Source: an uncultured Lachnospiraceae bacterium | Lineage (GTDB): Bacteria; Bacillota; Clostridia; Lachnospirales; Lachnospiraceae | Assembly (NCBI GenBank): GCA_902784165.1 | Contig: CACZTL010000003.1 | Span: forward strand, 1 to 33,063 | DNA: 33,063 bases | Direction of reading: 5' to 3' | In this document: piece after piece, positions 20,854-27,894 of the stretch | Layout: the number at the start of each line of letters is the position of its first letter | Position numbering within the stretch: the first letter of the stretch is position 1 | Program-made: the position numbers and the translations under genes | Notes under the pieces: model-generated | What the model saw: only the letters and a program-made list of their open reading frames with translations | Databases searched by the model: none | Told to the model about the DNA's origin: nothing

Positions 20854-21732
20854 TTAATCTTCAAGCTCAGGTATATAACAGGTCGCTGTCACCGCCACCG
20901 AACCGTATCCGATATGCGTGCTTATACTCATAGACAGCGGCTCCGAGCCCGAATACCACTCAGGGTACGCAGCCTTCACCGTATCAAGCCACTCATCCCT
21001 CTCCTCGTCAAACAATGTGTGAGACGCGTGTACTCTTATCTTGCCTCTTTCTGCAAATGAAGCGAATCTCCCGTGTATATCATTATCTATTGCTTTCATC
21101 ATAGCAGTCTTTGCCTGCGCCATGCCGCGAACCTTTGCATACGAATCAAGCTTATCTCCCTGTATCTGAAGTACCGGCTTTATCTTAAGGAGCGTACCTA
21201 TAGCTGCGGCAGCTGGCGTAATACGACCCCCTTTTTTGAGATACTTAAGAGTCTGAACCGTAATGTAGATGGAAGAGTTGAATTTTTCCCTCTCAAGTAT
21301 CTCCTTGATCTTTGCCGCATCATAACCTTTATCGGCAAGAGCCTTGGCATCCAGCACCGACTGCTTCATGGTGACCGAGATTCTCTGGTTGTTCACCACC
21401 TGCACCTTACCGTCGTAATCCTCCGCAAGGATCGTTGCAGACTGACAGGTTCCGGAAAGTCCGCTGGACATAGGAATAAAGACCACCTCATCATAGCTCT
21501 TTAAAAGCTCATCAAATGTCTTCTTCATATCACCAACCGAGGGCTGTGATGTGGATATATCACAACCGCTCTCCTGAAACTCAAAGAATTGTCTGTAGGT
21601 AATATCCTTTCCCTCCAGATATATCTTACCGTCTATTATTATAGGCATAAGTATGACATGAACTCCGAGCGCTCCGGCGTCCTCCGGCATGATACCGCTG
21701 TTCGTGTCTGTGAGAATCGCTACATTTGCCAT
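20854..21732 (-). CDS. DegV family fatty-acid-binding protein
   Basis: 292 aa with the DegV/EDD fold. The family motif is seen in ILTDTNSGIMPEDA at the N-terminus, in ISTSQPSVGDM and in FIPMSSGLSGTCQSA, which form the fatty-acid pocket (FakB-like). Such proteins present fatty acids to the kinase FakA for use in phospholipids; FakA is not in this window. The ATG at 21730-21732 follows GGAGG at 9 nt. The gene probably forms its own unit. Confidence 0.9.
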   Translation of the reverse strand: MANVAILTDTNSGIMPEDAGALGVHVILMPIIIDGKIYLEGKDITYRQFFEFQESGCDISTSQPSVGDMKKTFDELLKSYDEVVFIPMSSGLSGTCQSATILAEDYDGKVQVVNNQRISVTMKQSVLDAKALADKGYDAAKIKEILEREKFNSSIYITVQTLKYLKKGGRITPAAAAIGTLLKIKPVLQIQGDKLDSYAKVRGMAQAKTAMMKAIDNDIHGRFASFAERGKIRVHASHTLFDEERDEWLDTVKAAYPEWYSGSEPLSMSISTHIGYGSVAVTATCYIPELED

Positions 21733-21825
21733 TGTATAAAACCTCCGAGGAAAATATCTGAAATCTGTTTGTGATATTCTAACATAATATACAGAAACAT
21801 TCTATATGTAATTTTACTTTTCTTT

Positions 21826-21848
21826 ATGTGTCAGATGGGGACAGACCG
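21826..21848. repeat. Single arm of the dispersed palindrome
   Basis: ATGTGTCAGATGGGGACAGAC, ending 5 bp before the stop codon of the radical SAM gene. Only the left arm and core remain; there is no matching right arm, so it cannot form the usual hairpin. Confidence 0.7.
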
Positions 21849-21853
21849 GCCTA

Positions 21854-22531
21854 TCAGCGTTTTTCCTTCTCATAATCTTCATAAGCTCTCACCCTAAGCG
21901 TTACCCCAAGTTCCTCACAAATCAGACGGCAAAGCTCTATCTTGTCCTCCGGCATCACCTTTTCAACAACCGACATAACTACATTAGGTACGTATTTCTT
22001 TGAAAGAACCGCAAATTCCTTCACGGCTTCAAATGACTCTATCCCGAATCGCGATCTCGTCAGCTCCAAAAACTCCTCTGCCGTAGGAGCATTCAGCGAT
22101 ATAGATATCGTATCGACCCTTCCTTCAAGCTCCGGTGTCACATCCCGCCCGTGTATGAGATTGGCAAGACCTACGGTATTTATACGCACCTTCAGGTTGG
22201 GATACTCTTTTCTTAGGGCATCTATAACCTGACAGACCTCGTCAAAACGCTCAAGCGGCTCTCCGAAACCGCAGAAAACAAGCTCGTTTATGATATTCAG
22301 ATCATATTTTGCAAATGTATCAAGCAGCGTTTTTACGCTTGGTTCGCCTTCCTTCAGCCATAAGGTATTCTTTTCCATCTGCGCCTTCGTCTGCCTCAAA
22401 CAAAATACGCAGCTGCAAGGACAGCGGTTTGTCATATTTACATATATATTTTTCCCTGTGAGGTCGCCGCTTTCAGCTATGTCAAGGAATCCTTCATTTC
22501 CGGGACCTCCCGTAACCGTATATAAAATCAT
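21854..22531 (-). CDS. TatD-associated radical SAM protein
   Basis: 225 aa, a short radical SAM enzyme. The cluster motif is C37-x3-C41-x2-C44 in CPCSCVFC, followed by the glycine-rich FCGFGEPLERFD that contacts SAM, and NTVGLAN in the barrel. Sequence and length match the TatD-linked radical SAM family, whose reaction is not established. Usually a TatD nuclease gene is next to it; here there is none, its neighbours being DegV and the pyridoxal kinase. Start ATG at 22529-22531 after GGAGGTGA. Confidence 0.85.
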   Translation of the reverse strand: MILYTVTGGPGNEGFLDIAESGDLTGKNIYVNMTNRCPCSCVFCLRQTKAQMEKNTLWLKEGEPSVKTLLDTFAKYDLNIINELVFCGFGEPLERFDEVCQVIDALRKEYPNLKVRINTVGLANLIHGRDVTPELEGRVDTISISLNAPTAEEFLELTRSRFGIESFEAVKEFAVLSKKYVPNVVMSVVEKVMPEDKIELCRLICEELGVTLRVRAYEDYEKEKR

Positions 22532-22551
22532 TTATTTCACCTCCGTACGAA

Positions 22552-22572
22552 AGTGTGTCAGATGGGGACAGA
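22552..22572. repeat. Single arm of the dispersed palindrome
   Basis: AGTGTGTCAGATGGGGACAGA, ending 4 bp before the stop codon of the kinase gene. It has the same truncated form as the copies at 21826 and 29272. Confidence 0.75.
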
Positions 22573-22575
22573 CTT

Positions 22576-23400
22576 TCACACCAACTCACCCAGATACATC
22601 TCAAAACACAATCCCCAGTGCGTCGGCACCTCATTCTCCTCACAGTACTTAATGCACTTTGACGCATACTCTGCCGCCTTCTTTACGGACTCATAAAAGC
22701 CGAAGCCGTTCATGGTCATCCCGGCGATGATCGAACTGATCACATCCCCCGTTCCGCTGCGGTCACCGCCTATACGATCCACCATGACGATCCTCGGTTC
22801 TTCATTTCTGCTGTAAATATAATTCATAATCTGCCTGCTGCTAAACGGCACACCTGTTACGACGATATGCTCCGGCCCTTTTGCCGAAAGCACCCTGCAC
22901 ATTTGCAAAAGCTCATCCGTACTGAATCTGCCTTCGTTGTAGCTTACATCAAGAAGATTGCAAAGCTCAGTTAGATTTGGCGTGATGATATCAGCGTAAC
23001 ACACAAGCTCTTTCATCTTGCGGCACATTTCCGGAGTGTATGTCTTGTAAATCTTTCCGTAATCACCCATCACGGGGTCTACCAGCACAAACTCGGCGTC
23101 TTTTTTAAATGTCTTTATAAAATCAATAACTATGTCCGTTTGCTGTTCCGAGCCGAGAAATCCCGTTGCTATAGCGTCAAATGTAAGTCCTATATCCTTA
23201 TATGTCTGTATATAGGCATTCATCTTAGATGTGTAGTCATCAAAAAAATACTCAGGAAACTGTGTATGCGCGGATAGTATAGCTGTAGGCACTGTTACGG
23301 CCTGTATCTTCATAGCTGAGATTATCGGCGCCATTACAGCGATCGAGCATCTTCCGAAGCCGGTATAATCGTTTATTAAGGCTATTTTTTTCTGAGGCAT
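22576..23400 (-). CDS. Pyridoxal/pyridoxamine kinase (PdxY-like, ribokinase family)
   Basis: 274 aa. N-terminal INDYTGFGRCSI and the VDPVMGDYGKIY substrate segment match PdxK/PdxY-type vitamin B6 kinases; the anion hole and catalytic aspartate are in DRSGTGDVISS. It phosphorylates pyridoxal, pyridoxamine or pyridoxine with ATP for cofactor salvage. Start ATG at 23398-23400; the upstream GGTGA is a modest ribosome site. It is followed within 45 bp by the radical SAM gene and may be co-transcribed with it. Confidence 0.88.
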   Translation of the reverse strand: MPQKKIALINDYTGFGRCSIAVMAPIISAMKIQAVTVPTAILSAHTQFPEYFFDDYTSKMNAYIQTYKDIGLTFDAIATGFLGSEQQTDIVIDFIKTFKKDAEFVLVDPVMGDYGKIYKTYTPEMCRKMKELVCYADIITPNLTELCNLLDVSYNEGRFSTDELLQMCRVLSAKGPEHIVVTGVPFSSRQIMNYIYSRNEEPRIVMVDRIGGDRSGTGDVISSIIAGMTMNGFGFYESVKKAAEYASKCIKYCEENEVPTHWGLCFEMYLGELV

Positions 23401-23437
23401 ATCGTCACCGTTATTCTTTATATGGTATGTATGTCAA

Positions 23438-23474
23438 AGTGTGTCAGATGGGGACAGTCCCTATTTGACACACT
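23438..23474. repeat. Dispersed palindrome, short form
   Basis: AGTGTGTCAGATGGGGACAG followed by TCCCTATTTGACACACT. The left arm has the CAGA subtype and the right arm the CAAA subtype, so the arms mismatch near the core. Confidence 0.85.
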
Positions 23475-23490
23475 GATCCGAAAACTACCA

Positions 23491-24507
23491 TCAATTATTA
23501 CTTATTCGCCGCATTTTTTCAAGAGTATCCAATGCTTTTCCGGAATCAATAAGCTCTTCTGCCAGCTTTACGCCCTCATCTATACTCCCGGCTCTGCCGC
23601 CGATATATAAAGCCGCGCCTGAATTTAACAGTACTACGTCTCTCTTCGGTCCGGCCGCGCCTTTAAGAATAGCTTCAGTTATCTTTGCATTTTCATCGGG
23701 AAAGCCGCCTTTCAGGTCATCTCTGTTACACCGGCGCAGGCCGAAATCCTCCGGCGCTATTTCATAGTGCTTATACCATCCGTCTCTGATCTCACAAACT
23801 TTCGTCGGCGCGCAAAGGGATATCTCGTCAAGTCTGTCCGTACCGTAAACAACCATGCCGCGTTTTACACCAAGGCTTATCAGAACTCTTGCAAGCGGCT
23901 CTATCAGGTACTCATCGTAAACACCGAGCAGCTGCATGGATGGAGAGGCCGGATTTGAAAGCGGTCCAAGGATATTAAAAACAGTGCGGAAACCAAGCTC
24001 TTTTCTTATGGAACTCACATATTTCATAGAACTGTGATACTTCTGGGCAAAGAAAAAGCACATACCCGCCTTATCAAGCATCTCTATACATTTACCGGGA
24101 CTCTGGTCGATATCAACCCCCAAGGCCTCAAGGCAGTCAGCCGTTCCGCTCTTTGAAGATGCCGCCCTGTTTCCGTGCTTTGCAACCCTAACGCCGCCCG
24201 CCGCCGTGACTATCGCTGTTGTTGTGGAAATATTAAAGCTGCCGGCATTATCCCCGCCTGTACCGACTATCTCAAGTATATCCATCCCCGTATCGACCTT
24301 TTCCGCTCGATCTCTCATCGCTGCGGCACACCCTGCGATCTCATCGGTTGTCTCTGCCTTTGCGCTTTTTGTCGACAGTGCCGCTATAAATGCCGCATTT
24401 TGTACCTGCGTAGTCTTTCCGCTCATGATCTCCGTCATAACCGAGTAGGCTTCTTCATAGGTCAGATCTTCCTTGTTAACAATCTTAATTATGGCTTCAC
24501 TGATCAT
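23491..24507 (-). CDS. trpD: Anthranilate phosphoribosyltransferase
   Basis: 338 aa. The PRPP-binding motif is [17 protein letters not shown], then [20 protein letters not shown] and [18 protein letters not shown], all hallmarks of TrpD (family 3 glycosyltransferase fold). The enzyme joins anthranilate to PRPP in tryptophan synthesis. No other trp gene is nearby, so it is either a detached biosynthetic gene or a TrpD-like paralogue with a different aromatic substrate. Start ATG at 24505-24507 after AGGAGA. It is followed by the kinase gene after about 90 bp that hold a repeat. Confidence 0.88.
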   Translation of the reverse strand: MISEAIIKIVNKEDLTYEEAYSVMTEIMSGKTTQVQNAAFIAALSTKSAKAETTDEIAGCAAAMRDRAEKVDTGMDILEIVGTGGDNAGSFNISTTTAIVTAAGGVRVAKHGNRAASSKSGTADCLEALGVDIDQSPGKCIEMLDKAGMCFFFAQKYHSSMKYVSSIRKELGFRTVFNILGPLSNPASPSMQLLGVYDEYLIEPLARVLISLGVKRGMVVYGTDRLDEISLCAPTKVCEIRDGWYKHYEIAPEDFGLRRCNRDDLKGGFPDENAKITEAILKGAAGPKRDVVLLNSGAALYIGGRAGSIDEGVKLAEELIDSGKALDTLEKMRRISNN

Positions 24508-24600
24508 TGTTTATCTCCTGTAAATGTATATATTCCCTTCACCTGAAATATCCGTTGCATTTTCTGATTATACTATCACACACTTGTGTTGTCCATACAT

Positions 24601-24653
24601 AGTGTGTCAAAGGGGACGGTTCTAATGACACACCAAACCGTCCCCGTACACAA
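24601..24653. repeat. Dispersed palindrome, GGGGACGGTT variant
   Basis: AGTGTGTCAAAGGGGACGGT and, after a short TGACACACC segment, AAACCGTCCCCGTACAC. The core is GGGGACGGTT rather than GGGGACAGTCCC. A loop containing a separate arm end makes it look like a composite of two partial elements. Confidence 0.7.
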
Positions 24654-24654
24654 C

Positions 24655-24695
24655 AAAGGGCGGTACCTCTATAAAATAAAAGCACTGCCCCTAAA
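24655..24695 (-). terminator. Possible terminator of the 97-aa gene
   Basis: On the minus strand GGGCAGTGCT and AGAGGTACCGCCC can pair imperfectly, followed by TTTGTTG. It lies just after the stop codon at 24708. The stem has mismatches and the T tract is short. Confidence 0.4.
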
Positions 24696-24707
24696 ATAAA
24701 CTATATG

Positions 24708-25001
24708 TTAAATATTATCTGTATCTGTATCTGCATCAGCTTCTGTTACCTCGGCATCTGCCTCGCCCTGCATATCTGGTCTGTGTCCGCCGTGACCGCC
24801 CGGGCCGCCCATGCCGGGATGCCCGCCTTGCCCACCGGGCATATCTTCAGGATTAAACTCTCCATCAGTCTCACCGCTCGGCTCCGTAGCTGTCCCGTAA
24901 ATATCCGTTACATTTTCATCATCAGAAACAGTATCATCACCTGAGCCCATAAAATACATAATCGCTTCAAGGTCGCTTGTTCCGTATTCATAAGTGTTCA
25001 T
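24708..25001 (-). CDS. Small acidic glycine- and histidine-containing protein, 97 aa
   Basis: 97 aa. An acidic N-terminal part, a central Gly/Pro/His/Met-rich segment (residues about 54-76, with GGHGGHRPDM-like sequence) and an acidic C-terminus ending in alternating Asp and Thr. No signal peptide or membrane helix. The ATG at 24999-25001 follows GGAGG. I do not recognise a family; the His/Met/Asp content could bind metal but this is speculation. Upstream DNA holds a -10 box with phased direct repeats, so expression is probably regulated. Confidence 0.65.
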   Translation of the reverse strand: MNTYEYGTSDLEAIMYFMGSGDDTVSDDENVTDIYGTATEPSGETDGEFNPEDMPGGQGGHPGMGGPGGHGGHRPDMQGEADAEVTEADADTDTDNI

Positions 25002-25055
25002 CGTATATACCTCCGTTTTGTAAATGTGAGATGCAGGTTTTCTATTACGATGAAT

Positions 25056-25088
25056 ATTATAATCATTAAACCTTAATCGAAACTTAAA
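25056..25088 (-). promoter_or_regulatory. Promoter with two phased direct repeats (possible response-regulator site)
   Basis: On the minus strand TTTAAG and ATTAAG (plus 25083-25088 and 25072-25077) are spaced by 11 bp, one helical turn, and are followed by TATAAT at plus 25056-25061. The repeats cover the expected -35 position, which lacks a good hexamer. This arrangement is typical of OmpR/PhoB-type activator sites in clostridia. Confidence 0.45.
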
Positions 25089-25112
25089 CGATATGATATA
25101 AAACTGCCGGCT

Positions 25113-25760
25113 TTAGCGAAGCGACAAAAGCGTATCCAGATAAGAATTCAGCTTGTCCTCACTCATAGCGCCGGAATACGTTTCCAAAACAGTCCCGTCT
25201 GCATTGATAAACACCGTTGTCGGAATATACATACCACCATACTCAGCAGCTCCCTGCCTTGCGCTGTCGAAGTACACCGGGAATTTATAACCGCTTTCCC
25301 TGACAAATTCCTGTACGCTAAGCACATCATCCCTGACTCCGTCAGTAAGATTAACCATCATGAAATCAACTATGTCGCCGCGCTCCTGATATGCCTTGTC
25401 AAATGCCGGCATTTCCTGCTTACATGGCGGACACCACGTAGCCCAGAAATTTATAACTACGGGCTTTCCGAAGTGCTCTGAAAGTCTTACCTCTTTTCCT
25501 TCATTATCAAGCACAGTAAAATCAGCCGCCGCCTCGCCTGTGCTTTCCGCTGCACCATCCGCTCCGGGAACAGAAACCGTTTCGCCCTGAGAGAGTTGCG
25601 ATGCAGCATCTGAAGCTGTTGTGATACTGCCTCCGGCAGAAGTCGATGCATCAACGGGAGCAACCCGCGGCGAAAGAGCGTTGTAGCCTATGACCGCTGC
25701 GATTATGCCGCCAGCCAGTACTGCGGCAAGTATTATCAGTGTTTTTACTCTTTTATTCAT
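25113..25760 (-). CDS. Membrane-anchored thioredoxin-like protein (TlpA/ResA type)
   Basis: 215 aa. An N-terminal membrane helix (residues 7-26), a Ser/Ala/Gly-rich linker, then a thioredoxin fold from about residue 78 with the active site W109-C110-P-P-C113. The cis-proline segment is YIPTTVF. It works outside the membrane in thiol-disulfide exchange, probably kept reduced by the CcdA-type protein upstream, to which it is linked by an 18-bp gap. Targets may be extracytoplasmic proteins or methionine sulfoxide reductases, none of which is encoded here. Start ATG at 25758-25760 with AAAGG. Confidence 0.88.
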   Translation of the reverse strand: MNKRVKTLIILAAVLAGGIIAAVIGYNALSPRVAPVDASTSAGGSITTASDAASQLSQGETVSVPGADGAAESTGEAAADFTVLDNEGKEVRLSEHFGKPVVINFWATWCPPCKQEMPAFDKAYQERGDIVDFMMVNLTDGVRDDVLSVQEFVRESGYKFPVYFDSARQGAAEYGGMYIPTTVFINADGTVLETYSGAMSEDKLNSYLDTLLSLR

Positions 25761-25778
25761 ATCTATAACCTTTAATCA

Positions 25779-26447
25779 TCATGTCAACACACTCATAAAC
25801 CAATTCATCATCCCAAACATCATAAGCACCCCTATAGCAATCAAAAACAAACCGCATACAATATTTATAACCCTGTAATGCCTCTTTATCGCCCCGAAGA
25901 AAGCACTTAGCCGGTCTATGAGTAAAGCCGATACAAGAAACGGTATACCAAGACCGAGTGAATACGTTATAAGAAGTGTCACTCCCATAACCGCAGTACC
26001 GGATGCGGAGGCAAGCATAAGAGCAGAACCGAGGAACGCTCCGATACACGGCGTCAGACTTACAGAGTAAATGATTCCGAACACAAAAGCTGAAACGATA
26101 CTGCCTGCATAGCGTCCCCCTTTAGAACCCTTGAGAAAATTAAGCGGTATGATACCTATATAGCTTAGCCCGAAAACGATAACAATCGCACCCGTAACTA
26201 TATTTACAATAACCGAGTGGGACCTAAGAAGCGAGCCGATGCTTCCGGCAAACAGACCCAAAAGAGAAAAAACGATCGTAAATCCGGCCACAAAGCTAAG
26301 CGCCCTGAAAAAAATCCTGTACTTCTTTTCCGTTTCTTTTTTGTCCGTTCCGCCTGCAAAGTAGGTGACATAAAGCGGAAGCAGCGGAAGCATGCAGGGG
26401 GAGATGAAGGAAATAATCCCCTCAAGAAATGTTATAAGATACTGCAC
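25779..26447 (-). CDS. ccdA: CcdA/DsbD-type thiol-disulfide transmembrane protein
   Basis: 222 aa with six predicted membrane helices. The two redox cysteines of the family are C18 in FISPCMLPLLP and C134 in SLTPCIGAFLG. It carries electrons from cytoplasmic thioredoxin across the membrane to the TlpA-like protein encoded next. The start is a GTG at 26445-26447, confirmed by AAGGAGGTGA at the right distance. In this apparently anaerobic organism without cytochrome c genes nearby, general thiol reduction is more likely than cytochrome maturation. Confidence 0.88.
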   Translation of the reverse strand: MQYLITFLEGIISFISPCMLPLLPLYVTYFAGGTDKKETEKKYRIFFRALSFVAGFTIVFSLLGLFAGSIGSLLRSHSVIVNIVTGAIVIVFGLSYIGIIPLNFLKGSKGGRYAGSIVSAFVFGIIYSVSLTPCIGAFLGSALMLASASGTAVMGVTLLITYSLGLGIPFLVSALLIDRLSAFFGAIKRHYRVINIVCGLFLIAIGVLMMFGMMNWFMSVLT

Positions 26448-26467
26448 GCTTTCACCTCCTTACCGGC

Positions 26468-26701
26468 TCATTCTTTCTCTTTTATATCACAGGATCCGCC
26501 CGAACAGCAGCAACCGCCCTTAGAAACGATACCTATCCACAGCCCCATAAATCCCGGGAACACCATAGAACTAAACAGACTTGAGGCTATGCCGCAGCTG
26601 CCGGTCTTACATCCTACAGCATAATAATATATCAAACCGGCAATCGCGCCTGCAGCTGCAAGTATGAGCGGTCTTCTTATTGATCTCCATACACTTAACA
26701 T
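26468..26701 (-). CDS. Small cysteine-rich membrane protein (DUF6132-like)
   Basis: 77 aa with two membrane helices. The first helix is followed by GCKTGSCGIASS, the GC.TG.C pattern of small DUF6132-type proteins, and the C-terminus holds a cysteine cluster (GGCCCSGGSC). Start ATG at 26699-26701 after GGAGG. It is first in a three-gene operon with the CcdA-type and TlpA-like proteins (gaps of 20 and 18 bp), so it probably takes part in moving electrons or sulfur, or binds a metal through its cysteines. Family assignment is from memory of the motif. Confidence 0.7.
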   Translation of the reverse strand: MLSVWRSIRRPLILAAAGAIAGLIYYYAVGCKTGSCGIASSLFSSMVFPGFMGLWIGIVSKGGCCCSGGSCDIKEKE

Positions 26702-26753
26702 TATATATACCTCCTGATAAATAAAATATTTTTTTTCTTATAATTTTATGAAG

Positions 26754-26782
26754 CAAAAAACTTTTTAAGCGAGCTTAAAAGT
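26754..26782 (-). terminator. Rho-independent terminator of the HTH-Uma2 gene
   Basis: On the minus strand ACTTTTAAGC pairs with GCTTAAAAAGT (one bulge) and TTTTTT follows. It lies about 80 nt after the stop codon at 26860 and before the thiol-redox operon. Confidence 0.65.
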
Positions 26783-26859
26783 ATGTATGCTTCTGACTTT
26801 TGTATCATATTATCAGGGATAAATATACTCTTCAGTGATAAAGTCACTCTTAACCGGTA

Positions 26860-27738
26860 TTAATGCGTATATCCTTCTTCTATAGCCCCGTCTACCTCAG
26901 CGTTTATTGCGTTAAAATCTATCACACATTTACCGTCCCATATACCCACAGGCACTTTATCTTTAAATGTATACATAGCCGTAAGGTTTTCCTTTTCAAA
27001 GTTATACACGATGATCACCCGGGCATAGGGATCAATGATCCAGTATTCCCTTACGCCGGCAGCCTCATATTTCCTGAGCTTGATCTTCATATCTTTATTC
27101 TTTGTGGATGGCGACAGTATCTCAACCACCAGATCAGGCGCTCCGTAGCCGCGACCGTCCTTTACCTGTGAGCTGCTGCATATAACCAGGATATCCGGCT
27201 GAACCATGGTTTTGTCATCCTTATCAAGCTGCACATCAAAAGGCGCTGCCAATACCCTGCACTTACCTTTATTATTTCTGATAAAAAGACTAAACTCTAC
27301 AGATAACTCCATAGAAATAACCTGATGAACACCCGTCGGAGAGTTCATTTCGTATATTACCCCGTCGATAAGCTCTACCCTTACTTCATCCGGCAGCTTC
27401 ATATAATCATCAACCGTATACGTTCCCTGACGTGACCAGACTCCCTCTTCAACATCCTGCAAAATACTCCTGCCGCCTGATGACTCGTTCCCTTTGCCAT
27501 ACTTTACAGCTGTTTCCGCAACCATAGCGACATCATCAACCCTTGCCAAATAGTTGTAATTTACACTTCTTTTTTTAAGCACCCGCTCAAGCGCCTCTAT
27601 CGTAGCAAATCTCGGTCTTTTGGTAATCCTTGAAAATATCTTCTGAACCGTACCAAGCGGCACGCCTGATAAATCCGAAATTCTCTCACACGAATACCCC
27701 AGCTCATTTTTTCTTGAAATCATCTCATCAATAGTCAT
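26860..27738 (-). CDS. HTH (XRE-like) domain fused to a Uma2/DUF820 family nuclease-like domain
   Basis: 292 aa. Residues 1-55 form an XRE-type helix-turn-helix (RISDLSGVPLGTVQKIF). From about residue 100 comes a Uma2-type domain of the PD-(D/E)xK fold: ELIDGVIYEM, MVQPDILVIC, DLVVEILSPSTKNKD and YWIIDP carry the usual acidic and lysine residues (D, E-x-L, K). The domain is common in cyanobacteria and some Firmicutes, and its biological role is not settled. The start at ATG 27736-27738 has GGAG at 6 nt; the frame to 27780 lacks a ribosome site. A nuclease-like domain with its own DNA-binding domain suggests a mobile or defence-related gene or a repressor of itself. Confidence 0.85.
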   Translation of the reverse strand: MTIDEMISRKNELGYSCERISDLSGVPLGTVQKIFSRITKRPRFATIEALERVLKKRSVNYNYLARVDDVAMVAETAVKYGKGNESSGGRSILQDVEEGVWSRQGTYTVDDYMKLPDEVRVELIDGVIYEMNSPTGVHQVISMELSVEFSLFIRNNKGKCRVLAAPFDVQLDKDDKTMVQPDILVICSSSQVKDGRGYGAPDLVVEILSPSTKNKDMKIKLRKYEAAGVREYWIIDPYARVIIVYNFEKENLTAMYTFKDKVPVGIWDGKCVIDFNAINAEVDGAIEEGYTH

Positions 27739-27761
27739 ATAAATCTCCCACACACAATAAA

Positions 27762-27783
27762 AAACCGTCCCCGTTGGCACACG
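27762..27783. repeat. Partial dispersed palindrome (one arm)
   Basis: AAAACCGTCCCCGTTGGCAC followed by ACG. It matches the AACCGTCCCC variant core at 24636-24648 plus an altered arm end. Confidence 0.5.
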
Positions 27784-27849
27784 AACAGAATAACATGTAT
27801 CATTCCATTTTTCAATATATTTATCCGTATTTATTCTTAATTTATTCCA

Positions 27850-27893
27850 TAAAAAAGTGTGTCAGGACAGAAACCATTTCCGCCTGACACACT
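27850..27893 (-). terminator. Dispersed palindrome working as a terminator
   Basis: AGTGTGTCAGG and CCTGACACACT (27856-27893) form the outer stem with a changed centre. On the minus strand the hairpin begins 1 bp after the stop codon of the ATP-grasp gene and is followed by TTTTTT (plus-strand A run 27850-27855), a complete Rho-independent terminator. It shows that members of this repeat family can serve as terminators. Confidence 0.75.
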
Positions 27894-27894
27894 T

